NCBI GenBank assembly: GCA_008680965.1
Contig: NAKE01000001.1
Span: 620,001-684,000 of the forward strand
Source of the DNA: Collinsella aerofaciens
GTDB taxonomy: Bacteria > Actinomycetota > Coriobacteriia > Coriobacteriales > Coriobacteriaceae
DNA length: 64,000 nt
Direction of reading: 5' to 3'
The notes below the pieces were generated by a model that was not told the origin of the DNA, ran no database searches, and saw only the letters and a list, made by a program, of their open reading frames with translations. Numbering within the stretch: position 1 is the stretch's first letter; every line of letters begins with the position of its first letter. Of the stretch, positions 50,838-59,372 are shown in pieces. Both the position numbers and the translations under genes were made by a program.

Positions 50838-52613
50838 TTACTTCGACAGCTGCTCGCTCACGAAGGCGAGAGACTTGTCGCCGTTCTGGGAGAGCTCGAT
50901 GTACTGCTTGCCACGGCAGGCGACGCACTTGTTGCCCACGCGCTCACAGTCCTTCTGCAGGTCGGCCAGGTAGCTTGCGGCCTGCGGGGCCAGGACGACC
51001 AGGTCAAAGTCGGGGAGCATGTCCACGTGGTTGCCATAGGCCTCGGCAGCGGTCTCGAGGTTAATGCCGCGCTCCTTGGCGGCCTTGGCCAGCGCGTTGG
51101 CGAGCAGGCCCGAGGTTCCGCCGCCCTGGCAGAGCACGAGCACGCGCTTGCCGTTGAGGTCGCTGGCGGTCGTTGTCTCGGCAGCGGGTGCTGCGGAAGC
51201 GGCGGGGGAGTCGGCCTTCACGGCCTCGGCAGCAGCGCCGGCGGCAACGCTCTTGGCGTCAGCCTTGCCCTGGAAGGCATCGTTGAGCTTGGCGGCTTTC
51301 TCGGCGTTCTTGGCGGCGAGCTCCTCCTGGGAGATCTCGGCCTCCTCGGCGCACTTCTGGGCGTCATAGGCACGGAAGAACGGATAGTACAGGGCAAAGT
51401 CGACGACCAGGATGATGGCGAGCATCACAAAGGCGAGCGGCTGGAAGCCCAGGCCCATGATGGTGCCGATGGGGCCGGGGACGGTCCAAGGCAGGGTGTA
51501 CATAAAGCCGTTCATGCCCAAGAAGTCGATAAAGATCTTGAGGATCCAGATGTTGGCGATCGGGGCAAAGACAAACGGGACAAAGAAGACGGGGTTGAGC
51601 ACGATGGGTGCGGCGAACAGCAGCGGCTCGTTGACGGCAAAGCAGACGGGGACGATGGCGGCCTTACCGACGGCGCGCATCTCCTGAGACTTGGCCAGGA
51701 AGCAGAACATAAAGACCAGGACGAGCGTGGCGCCGGTGCCGCCCATGCAGACGACGAAGTACTGGGCACCCTGGGTCAGGACAGCGGAAGCGTGCTGGCC
51801 GGCCTGGAACGCAGCCAGGTTGTCGGTCATGTTGGCAACGAGAGCGGTGGCGATGGCGGGCTCGACGATCGAGGGGCCGTGGACGCCCACGAACCAGAAG
51901 AGGCTCATGGCGCCGTAGATCACAGCGAGGCCGATGTAGCCATCGGCAGCGGTGAACAGGGGCTGGAACACCTGGATGACACCCTGGGCAAAGCAGAAGC
52001 CAAAAGCAGCGCGGAAGACGATGTCAAAAACCCAAAAGACGGTGATGCAGACGGAGAAGGGGATGATGTCCTTAAAGGTCTGCGAGATGTTGGGCGGAAC
52101 CTGCTCGGGCATCTTGACGGTGATGTTGCGCTTAATGAAGAACTTGTAGATGATGCCGGTCACAAACGCAGCGATGAAAGCGGTCAGCAGGCCCTTGGAA
52201 CCAAGGTAGGTGGTGTTGAAACCGCTGGCAGCGTCCGTGGCGATGGTGTCGCTCGAAAGGAGCAAGAAGCCGATGATGGCCGCGCACATGCACGAGATGA
52301 AGTTGATCTGGTTGTTCTTGGGCAGATCGCGGTTCTGAGCGTCGGCGAAGTGCTTGGCCGTGGTGGCGGCGCAGGCGATGGCCAGGATGCCCATGGAGTA
52401 GTTGTAGCACTTCCACAGGGCGTTGTTGATGTCATCGGGCCAGTAGAAACCCCAGATGTTGGGGACCGAGGCTACCAGGCAGAAGATGGACGAGAAGATG
52501 ATGATGGGGATGACGGAGATAAAGCCGTCGCGGATCGCCTTGAGGTACTTGTTGCGGGCGATCGCGTTGAAAAAGGGCTGGCCCTTTTCGATGATGGCGA
52601 TGAGTTGCTCCAT
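50838..52613 (-). CDS. lacE: Lactose-family PTS EIICB, module C
   Basis: 591 residues. The N-terminus MEQLIAIIEKGQPFFNAIARNKYLKAIRDGF and NQINFISCMCAAIIGFLLLSSD, GSKGLLTAFIAAFVTGIIYKFFIKRNITVKMPEQVPPNISQTFKD are very close to classic LacE. The EIIB phospho-Cys is in VLVLCQGGGTSGLLANA. TAGGAG lies 6 nt before the ATG. Of the three, this is the most canonical lactose permease. Confidence 0.93.
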   Translation of the reverse strand: MEQLIAIIEKGQPFFNAIARNKYLKAIRDGFISVIPIIIFSSIFCLVASVPNIWGFYWPDDINNALWKCYNYSMGILAIACAATTAKHFADAQNRDLPKNNQINFISCMCAAIIGFLLLSSDTIATDAASGFNTTYLGSKGLLTAFIAAFVTGIIYKFFIKRNITVKMPEQVPPNISQTFKDIIPFSVCITVFWVFDIVFRAAFGFCFAQGVIQVFQPLFTAADGYIGLAVIYGAMSLFWFVGVHGPSIVEPAIATALVANMTDNLAAFQAGQHASAVLTQGAQYFVVCMGGTGATLVLVFMFCFLAKSQEMRAVGKAAIVPVCFAVNEPLLFAAPIVLNPVFFVPFVFAPIANIWILKIFIDFLGMNGFMYTLPWTVPGPIGTIMGLGFQPLAFVMLAIILVVDFALYYPFFRAYDAQKCAEEAEISQEELAAKNAEKAAKLNDAFQGKADAKSVAAGAAAEAVKADSPAASAAPAAETTTASDLNGKRVLVLCQGGGTSGLLANALAKAAKERGINLETAAEAYGNHVDMLPDFDLVVLAPQAASYLADLQKDCERVGNKCVACRGKQYIELSQNGDKSLAFVSEQLSK

Positions 52614-52674
52614 GCAATGCTCCTAAGAGTCGGTGGGTTAGCAACGATGGTAGCTTTTGGCGTCCGGTTGCCAA

Positions 52675-52957
52675 AATGTTGACGTTGCCATTTTGCGACA
52701 CAAAAAAAGACGCGAACCGGTGGTTCCTGTGCCTGCGAACCGTCGATTCCTTACGCGTAAACGTTTGAGCCGCCCGGTGGCTCTGTGTTTGCACAATGGC
52801 AACGTTAACATTTGGTAGACAAAAGCCGTTCGGGGAAGCAAAAATGTCGGTGAACGGTAGGTTTTGGGTGGTGAGCGTATGGTGGGGGAGGCGTTGGATA
52901 TACTTGAAGACGTTTCATTTGACTGCGCAAGGTGCCACCAATGGCATCGTTGACATA
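52675..52957. promoter_or_regulatory. LacI-family operators, module C
   Basis: AATGTTGACGTTGCCATT (52675-52692), AATGGCAACGTTAACATT (52795-52812) and AATGGCATCGTTGACATA (52940-52957). The first is in inverse orientation to the others. They could loop the lacE/LacI divergent promoter. Confidence 0.78.
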
Positions 52958-52970
52958 GAAAGATCGACCT

Positions 52971-53975
52971 ATGGCCGCTGTTAAAAAATCGGTATCCGTC
53001 AAAGACGTAGCGCGCCTCGCGGGCGTCTCGGAGCAGACAGTCTCGCGTACGGTGCACGATTCGCCCAGCGTGCGCCCCGAGACCAAGGAACGCGTGCGTG
53101 CCGCCATGCGCGAGCTGGGGTATCGCCCCAATTTTGCCGGTCGATCGTTGCGCCGTGGCAAGTTTAAGACCGTCGGCGTCGCCATGTTCAACATTACCGG
53201 TACCGGCAATCTCGACCGTATGGAGGGCTTTGCCGCAGCGGCCGACAAACATGGCTATGCCATCACCCTCACTAAAGTAGACGGGCATCCGTATACCCTC
53301 GAGAGCGCATCGTCGCGCATGAGCGCACTGCCGGTGGATGGCATGGTTGTGATTATGAACCGCATGCCGGCGGACTTTGGAACCTTCGAGCCGCTGTCCG
53401 GCATGCAGACGGTGCTCGTTACGATGTTGGAGCACCCGCTCTGTTCAACGGTCGATAACGACCAGTTCGATTGTTCGCGCCAGGTGGTCGAGTATTTGCT
53501 GGGGCAGGGACACAAGACTGTGCACTTTATCTCGTGTCCCGAGCGCTCGCTTTCGGGCATGCGGCGCGAGGAAGGCTGGCGTGAGACATTGCGTGCGCAT
53601 GGCATTGAGCCCCCGCAGCTCGTGCGTGGCGACTGGACGGCGCAGAGTGGATATGCTGCCGGCCAGGCGCTTGCGGATGATCCGACCTGCACGGCCATTT
53701 ATGCCTCCAACGATGCCATGGCATATGGCTGCATCCGTGGGCTCGAGTCGCGCGGGAAGTGCGTGCCCCAGGACGTGAGCGTGGTGGGTGTTGATGACAG
53801 CCTGGGCGATATCGTGCCCGACCGTCGCCTGACCACCGTGCGCTTTGACAACAGGCGTGTCGGCATGTGGGCAGTCGATAAGATCGCCGGTGCCGAGGGG
53901 GGTGCGTCTGGCGTGGAGCACATGCTGATCCCCGGCGTGCTCGTAGAGGGCGATACGGTGCGCGATTTGCGCTAG
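52971..53975 (+). CDS. LacI-family regulator, module C
   Basis: 334 residues from ATG at 52971 (weak AGAAAGA upstream). The HTH is SVKDVARLAGVSEQTVSRTVHDSPSV, with Glu-Gln at the operator-reading positions. The effector domain is complete (VVGVDDSLGDIVPDRRLTTVRFD). It lies between its operators and lacF, so read-through toward lacF is possible. Confidence 0.9.
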   Translation: MAAVKKSVSVKDVARLAGVSEQTVSRTVHDSPSVRPETKERVRAAMRELGYRPNFAGRSLRRGKFKTVGVAMFNITGTGNLDRMEGFAAAADKHGYAITLTKVDGHPYTLESASSRMSALPVDGMVVIMNRMPADFGTFEPLSGMQTVLVTMLEHPLCSTVDNDQFDCSRQVVEYLLGQGHKTVHFISCPERSLSGMRREEGWRETLRAHGIEPPQLVRGDWTAQSGYAAGQALADDPTCTAIYASNDAMAYGCIRGLESRGKCVPQDVSVVGVDDSLGDIVPDRRLTTVRFDNRRVGMWAVDKIAGAEGGASGVEHMLIPGVLVEGDTVRDLR

Positions 53976-54006
53976 GGCGCGGTCCTGTTTGGGTTTCCGT
54001 TAATCA

Positions 54007-54104
54007 TGTTTGATATTGTTTGAAATGGTTTGGAAACCGTTCACGGGTGAAAATTGACCGTTCATAGCTTGAAATTATGTTTTGCGTTGTTCTTTTTTGT
54101 TTGA
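54007..54104 (+). promoter_or_regulatory. Phased TGTTTGA repeats upstream of lacF
   Basis: TGTTTGA at 54007, 54017 and 54098, with a related GGTTTGG at 54027. The first three units are exactly 10 bp apart, as expected for sites on one DNA face. Candidate binding region for the DeoR/LacR-type protein at 36711. Confidence 0.45.
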
Positions 54105-54189
54105 ATGTTAATGTTTCTGCCATACAGAACGCAGCGCGTATGCCCGGACGCGATGCTCTCCATTGGTTCATATGTGAAAGGAACGCAAT

Positions 54190-54528
54190 ATGGCAACCAA
54201 AGAAGAAATCTCGATGGTTGGATTCGAGATCGTCGCATACGCAGGTGACGCCCAGACCGATCTGCTTGCAGCGCTCGATGCTGCTCGCGAGGGTGATTTT
54301 GAGAAGGCCGAGCAGCTGCACAAGGATGCCAGCGATGCGCTCATCGGTGCCCACGACACGCAGACCAAGCTGCTTTCGCAGGAGGCCGGCGGTGGCGAGA
54401 TGGAGATGACCTTCATCATGGCTCACGCTCAGGACACTCTCATGACCACTATGATCCTGGAGAAGCAGACCCGCTTTACCATCGATGCCTACAAGCGCAT
54501 CGCCGAGCTCGAGGCCAAGCTCGCCTAA
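54190..54528 (+). CDS. lacF: Lactose-family PTS EIIA
   Basis: 112 residues. All-helical EIIA of the lactose/cellobiose family with phospho-His79 in TFIMAHAQDTLMTT and the usual FEIVAYAGDAQTDLLAALDAAREGDFEKAEQLHKDA helices. GAAAGGA precedes the ATG. It is the only EIIA-Lac in the window, so it probably serves all three LacE permeases. Confidence 0.95.
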   Translation: MATKEEISMVGFEIVAYAGDAQTDLLAALDAAREGDFEKAEQLHKDASDALIGAHDTQTKLLSQEAGGGEMEMTFIMAHAQDTLMTTMILEKQTRFTIDAYKRIAELEAKLA

Positions 54529-54558
54529 CGAGTCCGCACAACCAAGTCCCCTTCCAAA

Positions 54559-54590
54559 AGCTCTGCCGCAGACTCGCGACAGGGCTTTTT
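54559..54590 (+). terminator. Terminator after lacF
   Basis: AGCTCTG pairs with CAGGGCT around a 14-nt partly paired loop, followed by TTTTT. Confidence 0.65.
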
Positions 54591-54602
54591 CTGTCCTCCT
54601 CC

Positions 54603-54693
54603 AAGTTGCGGTGAAATAGGGACTGAATAGGGGCCGACGGGCGCAAAACAATCCCTATTCCACCGCAACTCATCCGGAGATAGTCATTGGGGA
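54603..54693. repeat. Two GGGAC-core palindromic repeats side by side
   Basis: 54604-54622 (AGTTGCGGTGAAATAGGGA) and 54652-54670 are inverted with one mismatch and match the palindrome split by the first IS. Just beyond, TAGTCATTGGGGAC (54681-54694) is the left half of the type seen at 59536. Confidence 0.7.
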
Positions 54694-54787
54694 CAGTCTT
54701 GGTGCGCTCTGTTCGTCTTCCCGTTCGTTTTTTGCTCGGTGGGTATACTTCCTTTCGCATTAAGCCCCGGACTGAGGAGGTATCCAA

Positions 54788-55801
54788 ATGCCGGATAACG
54801 GGTCAATACAAAAAAGAGACGCGCACGAGATGGCTCATGGGCGTCCTGTCCAGATAACCGAGCACACGACGGTAACCGAGCTGCAGCCCAGTCTGTCCGA
54901 TGTCGTGTGCGCAAACAAAAAGCTGCAGATTGGCTTTATCGTTGCGCTCGTGGTACTGGCGCTGCTGTCGGGCTTTGTAGCTCGTCCGCATTTCGCCGAT
55001 ACCAAGACTTGGGACTCCACCATCGAGGTCATCGACCAAAAGAAGGGTAACGTACTGGCGCTCACGACCTCGTGCGTGGCGCTGTCTGCGGGCATTACCG
55101 CGCTGCCGGGTGATACGGGAACGCCGGTTGCCGAGCAGCTCGCGCAGCTTTCAGGCAACCTTGGTATCGTGCTTGCCGTGCTCTACCTCGAGAAATACCT
55201 GCTAACCATTTTGTGGTCGGTTGGCTTGGGCATCTTAATCCCGTTTGCGTTGGTGCTCTTTGCGGTGTCGCTCGGCATTCACGGGCGCTGGAGCACGAGC
55301 GCTGTCCTGCGCCGTGTGGCGACACGCGTGCTGGTAGTTGCCGTGATCGGCATGGCGCTTGTGCCCGCGAGCGTATGGGTGTCGCAGAAGGTCGATGAAA
55401 CGTATCGCGTAAGTATTGAGCAAGCTGAGCAAAAGGCAGCGGACGCTGCGAGTGCGGCAGACAGCGATAACTCCAAAGCAAGCAAGAAAAAGGCCGAGGC
55501 CACGGAGTCCAAAAACGTGCTCGAGCAGTTGACTGACGGGGCCTCGAGCCTGGTCACGTCGGTGACCAGCGGTGCCAAGCAGATGACCGACAAGATCGTG
55601 CAGCAGGTGACCGACCTCATCGAAGGCGTCATTGTGATGATCGTGACCTCGTGTGTGATTCCTCTACTGGTGCTCGTGGCGTTCCTATGGCTAGGACACG
55701 TGCTGCTGGGGATCGATGTCTCCGGTCCCGCGAACTATCTGATGGGTCGTTTCTTGAGTGCTCCGTCCAAACATGCCAAGAAGAGCGGGCAGTCTGAGTA
55801 G
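54788..55801 (+). CDS. Unknown multi-span membrane protein
   Basis: 337 residues from ATG at 54788 with GAGGAGG 7-8 nt upstream. Hydrophobic segments near residues 47-66, 124-160, 178-196 and 278-305 suggest four or five spans. A long extracytoplasmic or cytoplasmic Ala/Lys/Ser coiled-coil-like segment (EQAEQKAADAASAADSDNSK...) lies between them. It sits between lacF and lacAB but has its own terminator, so a role in sugar use is only positional. I do not recognise the family. Confidence 0.72.
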   Translation: MPDNGSIQKRDAHEMAHGRPVQITEHTTVTELQPSLSDVVCANKKLQIGFIVALVVLALLSGFVARPHFADTKTWDSTIEVIDQKKGNVLALTTSCVALSAGITALPGDTGTPVAEQLAQLSGNLGIVLAVLYLEKYLLTILWSVGLGILIPFALVLFAVSLGIHGRWSTSAVLRRVATRVLVVAVIGMALVPASVWVSQKVDETYRVSIEQAEQKAADAASAADSDNSKASKKKAEATESKNVLEQLTDGASSLVTSVTSGAKQMTDKIVQQVTDLIEGVIVMIVTSCVIPLLVLVAFLWLGHVLLGIDVSGPANYLMGRFLSAPSKHAKKSGQSE

Positions 55802-55835
55802 GCGGCAACGCGATCTTTGGAAGATCAACCGTAAG

Positions 55836-55872
55836 AAGGGCGGCCGAGACATGTTCTCGGCCGCCCTTTTGT
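55836..55872 (+). terminator. Terminator
   Basis: The perfect 14-bp stem AAGGGCGGCCGAGA has a 5-nt loop and ends in TTTTGTTTG. Confidence 0.92.
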
Positions 55873-56108
55873 TTGTTGAACACATGGTCGCTACGTCCGC
55901 GCTAGACCCAAACGGTCAGCAATCATCCGTGAATGGTATTTATTCAAAAAAGAACAAAGATAAACAAATAGTTGTTGCAGTTACTGTTCGAACGTGTTCA
56001 AATAAACATGAACAGTGAAGAACCGCACATTCAGATGCCCGGACCTGAACGCGATTCAACACTTCCAAACAGAAACTACGCACCTGCGTATCTCTCAAGG
56101 AGGATGTC

Positions 56109-56537
56109 ATGAGGGTTGTAATCGCTTCCGATGCCGACGGTATGTCGATGAAGGAGTCCATCAAGGAGATGCTCATCGCCGACGGTCACGAGGTCGTCGA
56201 CTATTCCGAGACCCCTGCCGTGGACTTTGTCGATTCCGCGACCGCCGTTGCCAAGGACCTGCTGGAGCACAAGGATTCCCAGGGCTTCGCATTCGATAAG
56301 TACGGCGTCGGCTCCTATATGGCCGCCGTCAAGATCAAGGGCATGGTCGTCGCCAACATTTCCGACGAGCGTTCCGCTTACATGACCCGCGAGCACAACG
56401 GTTCGCGCATGGTCACCATGGGCCCGGGCGTTGTGGGCACCGAGGTCGCCAAGAAGATCGCCCGCGAGTTCCTGCGCGCCCAGTACGCCGGCGGCCGTCA
56501 CCAGATCCGTGTCGACATGCTCAACAAGATGGCCTAA
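56109..56537 (+). CDS. lacA: Galactose-6-phosphate isomerase subunit LacA
   Basis: 142 residues of the RpiB/LacA/LacB family. MRVVIASDADGMSMKESIKEMLIADGHEVVDYSE and FDKYGVGSYMAAVKIKGMVVANISDERSAYMTREHNGSRMVTMGPGVVG match LacA. It works with LacB to convert galactose-6-P to tagatose-6-P. AAGGAGG lies upstream. The long leader contains TTTGTT-type repeats on the opposite strand and GTTCGAACGTGTTC, which may be control sites. Confidence 0.94.
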   Translation: MRVVIASDADGMSMKESIKEMLIADGHEVVDYSETPAVDFVDSATAVAKDLLEHKDSQGFAFDKYGVGSYMAAVKIKGMVVANISDERSAYMTREHNGSRMVTMGPGVVGTEVAKKIAREFLRAQYAGGRHQIRVDMLNKMA

Positions 56538-56600
56538 CGAGAGCCACCGAGAACTCGAACTTCTACCTCAACTTGTGAATTCAGACGAAAGGACGTTCTG

Positions 56601-57125
56601 ATGAAGAAGACCATCGCAATCGGTTGCGACCATATCGTTACGGACGAGAAGATCTATCTGGCCGACCGCCTGGAGCAGGCTGGCTACAAGGTGCTCGACT
56701 GTGGCACCTACAGCCACACCCGTACGCACTATCCCATCTACGGTAAGGCCGTGGGCGAGGCTGTTGCCAGCGGTAAGGCCGACTTTGGCGTGGCCCTGTG
56801 CGGCACCGGCATCGGCATCACCAACGCCGTCAACAAGGTTCCCGGCGCCCGCTGCGCCCTGGTCCGCGACATGACCTCTGCCCTGTATGCCCGTCGCGAG
56901 CTCAACGCCAACATCGTGGGCTTTGGCGGCAAGATTACCGGCGAGTTCCTGATGGCCGACATCATGCTTGCCTTCCTGGAGGAGCCCTACGAGAAGACTC
57001 CCGAGCACGATGCTCTGATCGCCAAGATCGATGCCTGCAACAAGGCCGACGCCGAGGCTCAGGCCGACCCGCACTTCTTTGACGAGTTCCTCGAGAAGTG
57101 GGACCGCGGCGAATACCACGACTAA
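56601..57125 (+). CDS. lacB: Galactose-6-phosphate isomerase subunit LacB
   Basis: 174 residues. MKKTIAIGCDHIVTDEKIYLADRLEQAGYKVLDCGTYSHTRTHYPIYGKAVGEAV, GVALCGTGIGITNAVNKVPGARCALVRDMTSALYARRELNANIVGFGGKITG and the long C-terminal EEPYEKTPEHDALIAKIDACN extension identify LacB. The catalytic Cys is in ALCGTGIG. GAAAGGACG precedes the ATG, 63 bp after lacA. Confidence 0.95.
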   Translation: MKKTIAIGCDHIVTDEKIYLADRLEQAGYKVLDCGTYSHTRTHYPIYGKAVGEAVASGKADFGVALCGTGIGITNAVNKVPGARCALVRDMTSALYARRELNANIVGFGGKITGEFLMADIMLAFLEEPYEKTPEHDALIAKIDACNKADAEAQADPHFFDEFLEKWDRGEYHD

Positions 57126-57130
57126 GGGGT

Positions 57131-57272
57131 TCCGGCGTTTTAACAAACGCCGGACCGGTTGACGCTGCGAAGCCATCTGGCGGGCAATCTGCCGCTCAGC
57201 TTCGACGGCATGACCAGAAGGTCAATGCCGTCTCGCTTCACGGCACCTTGCCTCGCCAGCTGGCTTCTCGCT
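57131..57272 (+). ncRNA. Two-hairpin structured RNA element, copy 1 (candidate)
   Basis: Starting 6 bp after the lacB stop. Hairpin 1 is a perfect 10-bp stem (57131-57140 with 57145-57154). Hairpin 2 is long: base stem 57171-57182 with 57254-57265 (one mismatch), a middle stem formed by GGCAATCTGCC and GGCACCTTGCC, and an apical hairpin 57204-57232 (GACGGCATGACC, loop AGAA). Copy 2 at 59373-59516 has the same plan with compensating base changes in hairpin 1, the base stem and the apical stem. Confidence 0.65.
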
Positions 57273-57498
57273 GATGTCTGAGTGACCTGTGGGGTTACCG
57301 CTGTTGTTGCGAAGCGTTCTGGTACGGCTAGCTGCTCCGATAACACGTTTGCTTGCTGAGCTTGTGTGCTTCGTTTTGGCGGCACCAGGCATTCTGTAGC
57401 TTTTCAATTGACGGCTCGCGTTTCTGTGAGGGGGCGCGGGCCGGTTTTCTATCAGCCCCACTGACTCGGCGGGCTGGCGTACGAAAGGGAAGGCTCCT
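57273..57498 (+). other. Non-coding stretch before lacX copy 2
   Basis: 226 bp with no convincing gene. It ends in GGAAGG for the lacX start at 57499. No clear promoter or terminator was found in it. Confidence 0.4.
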
Positions 57499-58380
57499 AT
57501 GGAGTTTGTTCTTGATAACGGTTCTATTCGTGTGGCACTGAGCACGGCTGGCGGATCGTTCACTTCGATTAAAGCGAACGGTCGCGAGTACCTGTGGCAG
57601 GGCGATCCTTCGGTCTGGTCGGGCCAGGCACCCATTTGCTTTCCGATTTGCGGCGGCCTTCGTGATGGCTGCGCGATGACCATGGGTGGCCGCGAGGTCA
57701 AGCTTGCCCGCCACGGCTTTGCCCGCAAGCAGGAGTGGAAGCTCGAGGAGCAGAGCGACAACATGGTTGCGCTGAGCCTAAGCTCTGCCGACCATGCCGA
57801 GTTGCTTGAGCAGTACCCGTATCCGTTTAAGATCGTTGCTCGCTACACGATCGATTCGGAAAAGGTGGCCGTGTCGTACGAGGTGGCCAATGAGGGCACC
57901 GAGGATATGCCATTCTTTGTGGGTGGTCACCCCGGCTTTAAGTGCCCGCTCGACGAGGGCGAGTCCTATGACGATTACGAGCTCCGTTTTGAGCAGCGTG
58001 AGGCCGCCGAGCTCTGTACTGCCGTTCCCTCGACGGGCTTGATTGATGTTGAGCATCGCAGCAAGAACCCTATGATCGACCAGAACCTGCCGCTGACCCA
58101 CGAACTCTTCGACTTCGCGGAGACCATCTTTGACGTGCTCGAGAGCCGCGTGGTTACGCTGACCAAGAAAACCGAGGACAAGGGCGTGCGCCTGACGTTC
58201 CCCGATATGCCACACCTGATTGTGTGGAGCAAGCCCGAGGGCGACTTTGTGGCCGTGGAACCGTGGGGCGGCCTGTCTACCTGCTCCGATGAGGACGATA
58301 TTCTGGAGCACAAGCGTGGCTGCCTGGTTGCCAAGCCGGGGGAGACCGTCATTCGCGGTTTTGAGATCGAGATCCTTTAA
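57499..58380 (+). CDS. lacX: LacX-type aldose-1-epimerase-like protein, copy 2
   Basis: 293 residues, the same length as copy 1 at 31901 and very similar throughout (AGGSFTSIKANGREYLWQGDPSVWSGQAPICFPICGGL; FVGGHPGFKCPLDEGES; VAVEPWGGLSTCSDEDDILEHKRGCLVAKPGE). GGGAAGG lies upstream. It follows lacAB, the expected lac operon context. Confidence 0.9.
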   Translation: MEFVLDNGSIRVALSTAGGSFTSIKANGREYLWQGDPSVWSGQAPICFPICGGLRDGCAMTMGGREVKLARHGFARKQEWKLEEQSDNMVALSLSSADHAELLEQYPYPFKIVARYTIDSEKVAVSYEVANEGTEDMPFFVGGHPGFKCPLDEGESYDDYELRFEQREAAELCTAVPSTGLIDVEHRSKNPMIDQNLPLTHELFDFAETIFDVLESRVVTLTKKTEDKGVRLTFPDMPHLIVWSKPEGDFVAVEPWGGLSTCSDEDDILEHKRGCLVAKPGETVIRGFEIEIL

Positions 58381-58433
58381 AGAGCTATCGTATGTTTGGG
58401 GCGGGTCGTGCCGCCCCGGAACAGGAGTTCAAT

Positions 58434-59369
58434 ATGATTCTGACCGTTACCATGAACCCGTCGATTGATACGCGCTATCAGCTCGACAAGCTGGTCATTG
58501 ACGACGTTAACCGCGTCACGCCCGAAAAGACCGCTGGTGGCAAGGGCCTCAACGTGAGCCGTGTGCTGCTGCAACTGGGAGACGACGTGCTCGCGACTGG
58601 TCTGCTTGGCGGCCACATGGGTGCCTATATGGCCGAGCTTATGGATGCCGACGGCGTCAAGAACGACTTTGTGCCCATCGCCGGTGAGACGCGCATTTGC
58701 CTGAATATTCTGCACGAGGGTAATCAGACCGAGCTGCTGGAGAGCGGCCCGCAGATCGCCCCGGCCGAGCTCGAGGCCTTTACGGCCAAGTTCGCCGAGC
58801 TCGCGGCGAAGGCGGACGTCGTGACGCTTTCGGGCTCGCTGCCGCGTGGCGTCGATGCCGGCTACTATGCCGAGCTTGTCAAGATCGCCGAGGAGGCGGG
58901 CGCCAAGGTGCTGCTCGACACCTCGGGTGCATCGCTGGAGGCCGCGCTGGAGTCCGACGCTAAGCCCGAGCTCGTAAAGCCCAACCTGACCGAGATTAAC
59001 GGCCTACTGGGTACGTCCTTTACGACCGATGATGTCGATGCCCTGCGCGAGGCGCTTGCCGCCGATGACCGTTTTGCCGGTATCCCCTGGGTTGTCGTTT
59101 CGATGGGCGCTGCCGGTTCGGTGGGCTTCCATGAAGGTCGCGCGTTCCGCGCCAAGACGCCCGCGATTGCCGCCGTGAACGCGACGGGTTCAGGCGACTC
59201 GACCATTGCCGGCTTTGCGCATGCCATCGCTGCCGGCGCCGACGACGTCACGGTGCTCAAGACCGCCAATACCTGCGGTAAGCTCAACGCCATGGATCCC
59301 AAGACCGGCCACCTGGTCATGGATCGCTGGGATGAAATCTTCAACAACGTTGTCGTGACTGAACTGTAG
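58434..59369 (+). CDS. lacC: Tagatose-6-phosphate kinase (PfkB family), copy 2
   Basis: 311 residues from ATG at 58434 with CAGGAG 6-7 nt upstream. GGKGLNVSRVLLQLGDD and NATGSGDSTIAGFAHAIAAG are intact. Linkage with lacA, lacB and lacX makes tagatose-6-P the most likely substrate. It is closely similar to copy 1 at 32842 across its whole length. Confidence 0.92.
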   Translation: MILTVTMNPSIDTRYQLDKLVIDDVNRVTPEKTAGGKGLNVSRVLLQLGDDVLATGLLGGHMGAYMAELMDADGVKNDFVPIAGETRICLNILHEGNQTELLESGPQIAPAELEAFTAKFAELAAKADVVTLSGSLPRGVDAGYYAELVKIAEEAGAKVLLDTSGASLEAALESDAKPELVKPNLTEINGLLGTSFTTDDVDALREALAADDRFAGIPWVVVSMGAAGSVGFHEGRAFRAKTPAIAAVNATGSGDSTIAGFAHAIAAGADDVTVLKTANTCGKLNAMDPKTGHLVMDRWDEIFNNVVVTEL

Positions 59370-59372
59370 AGT

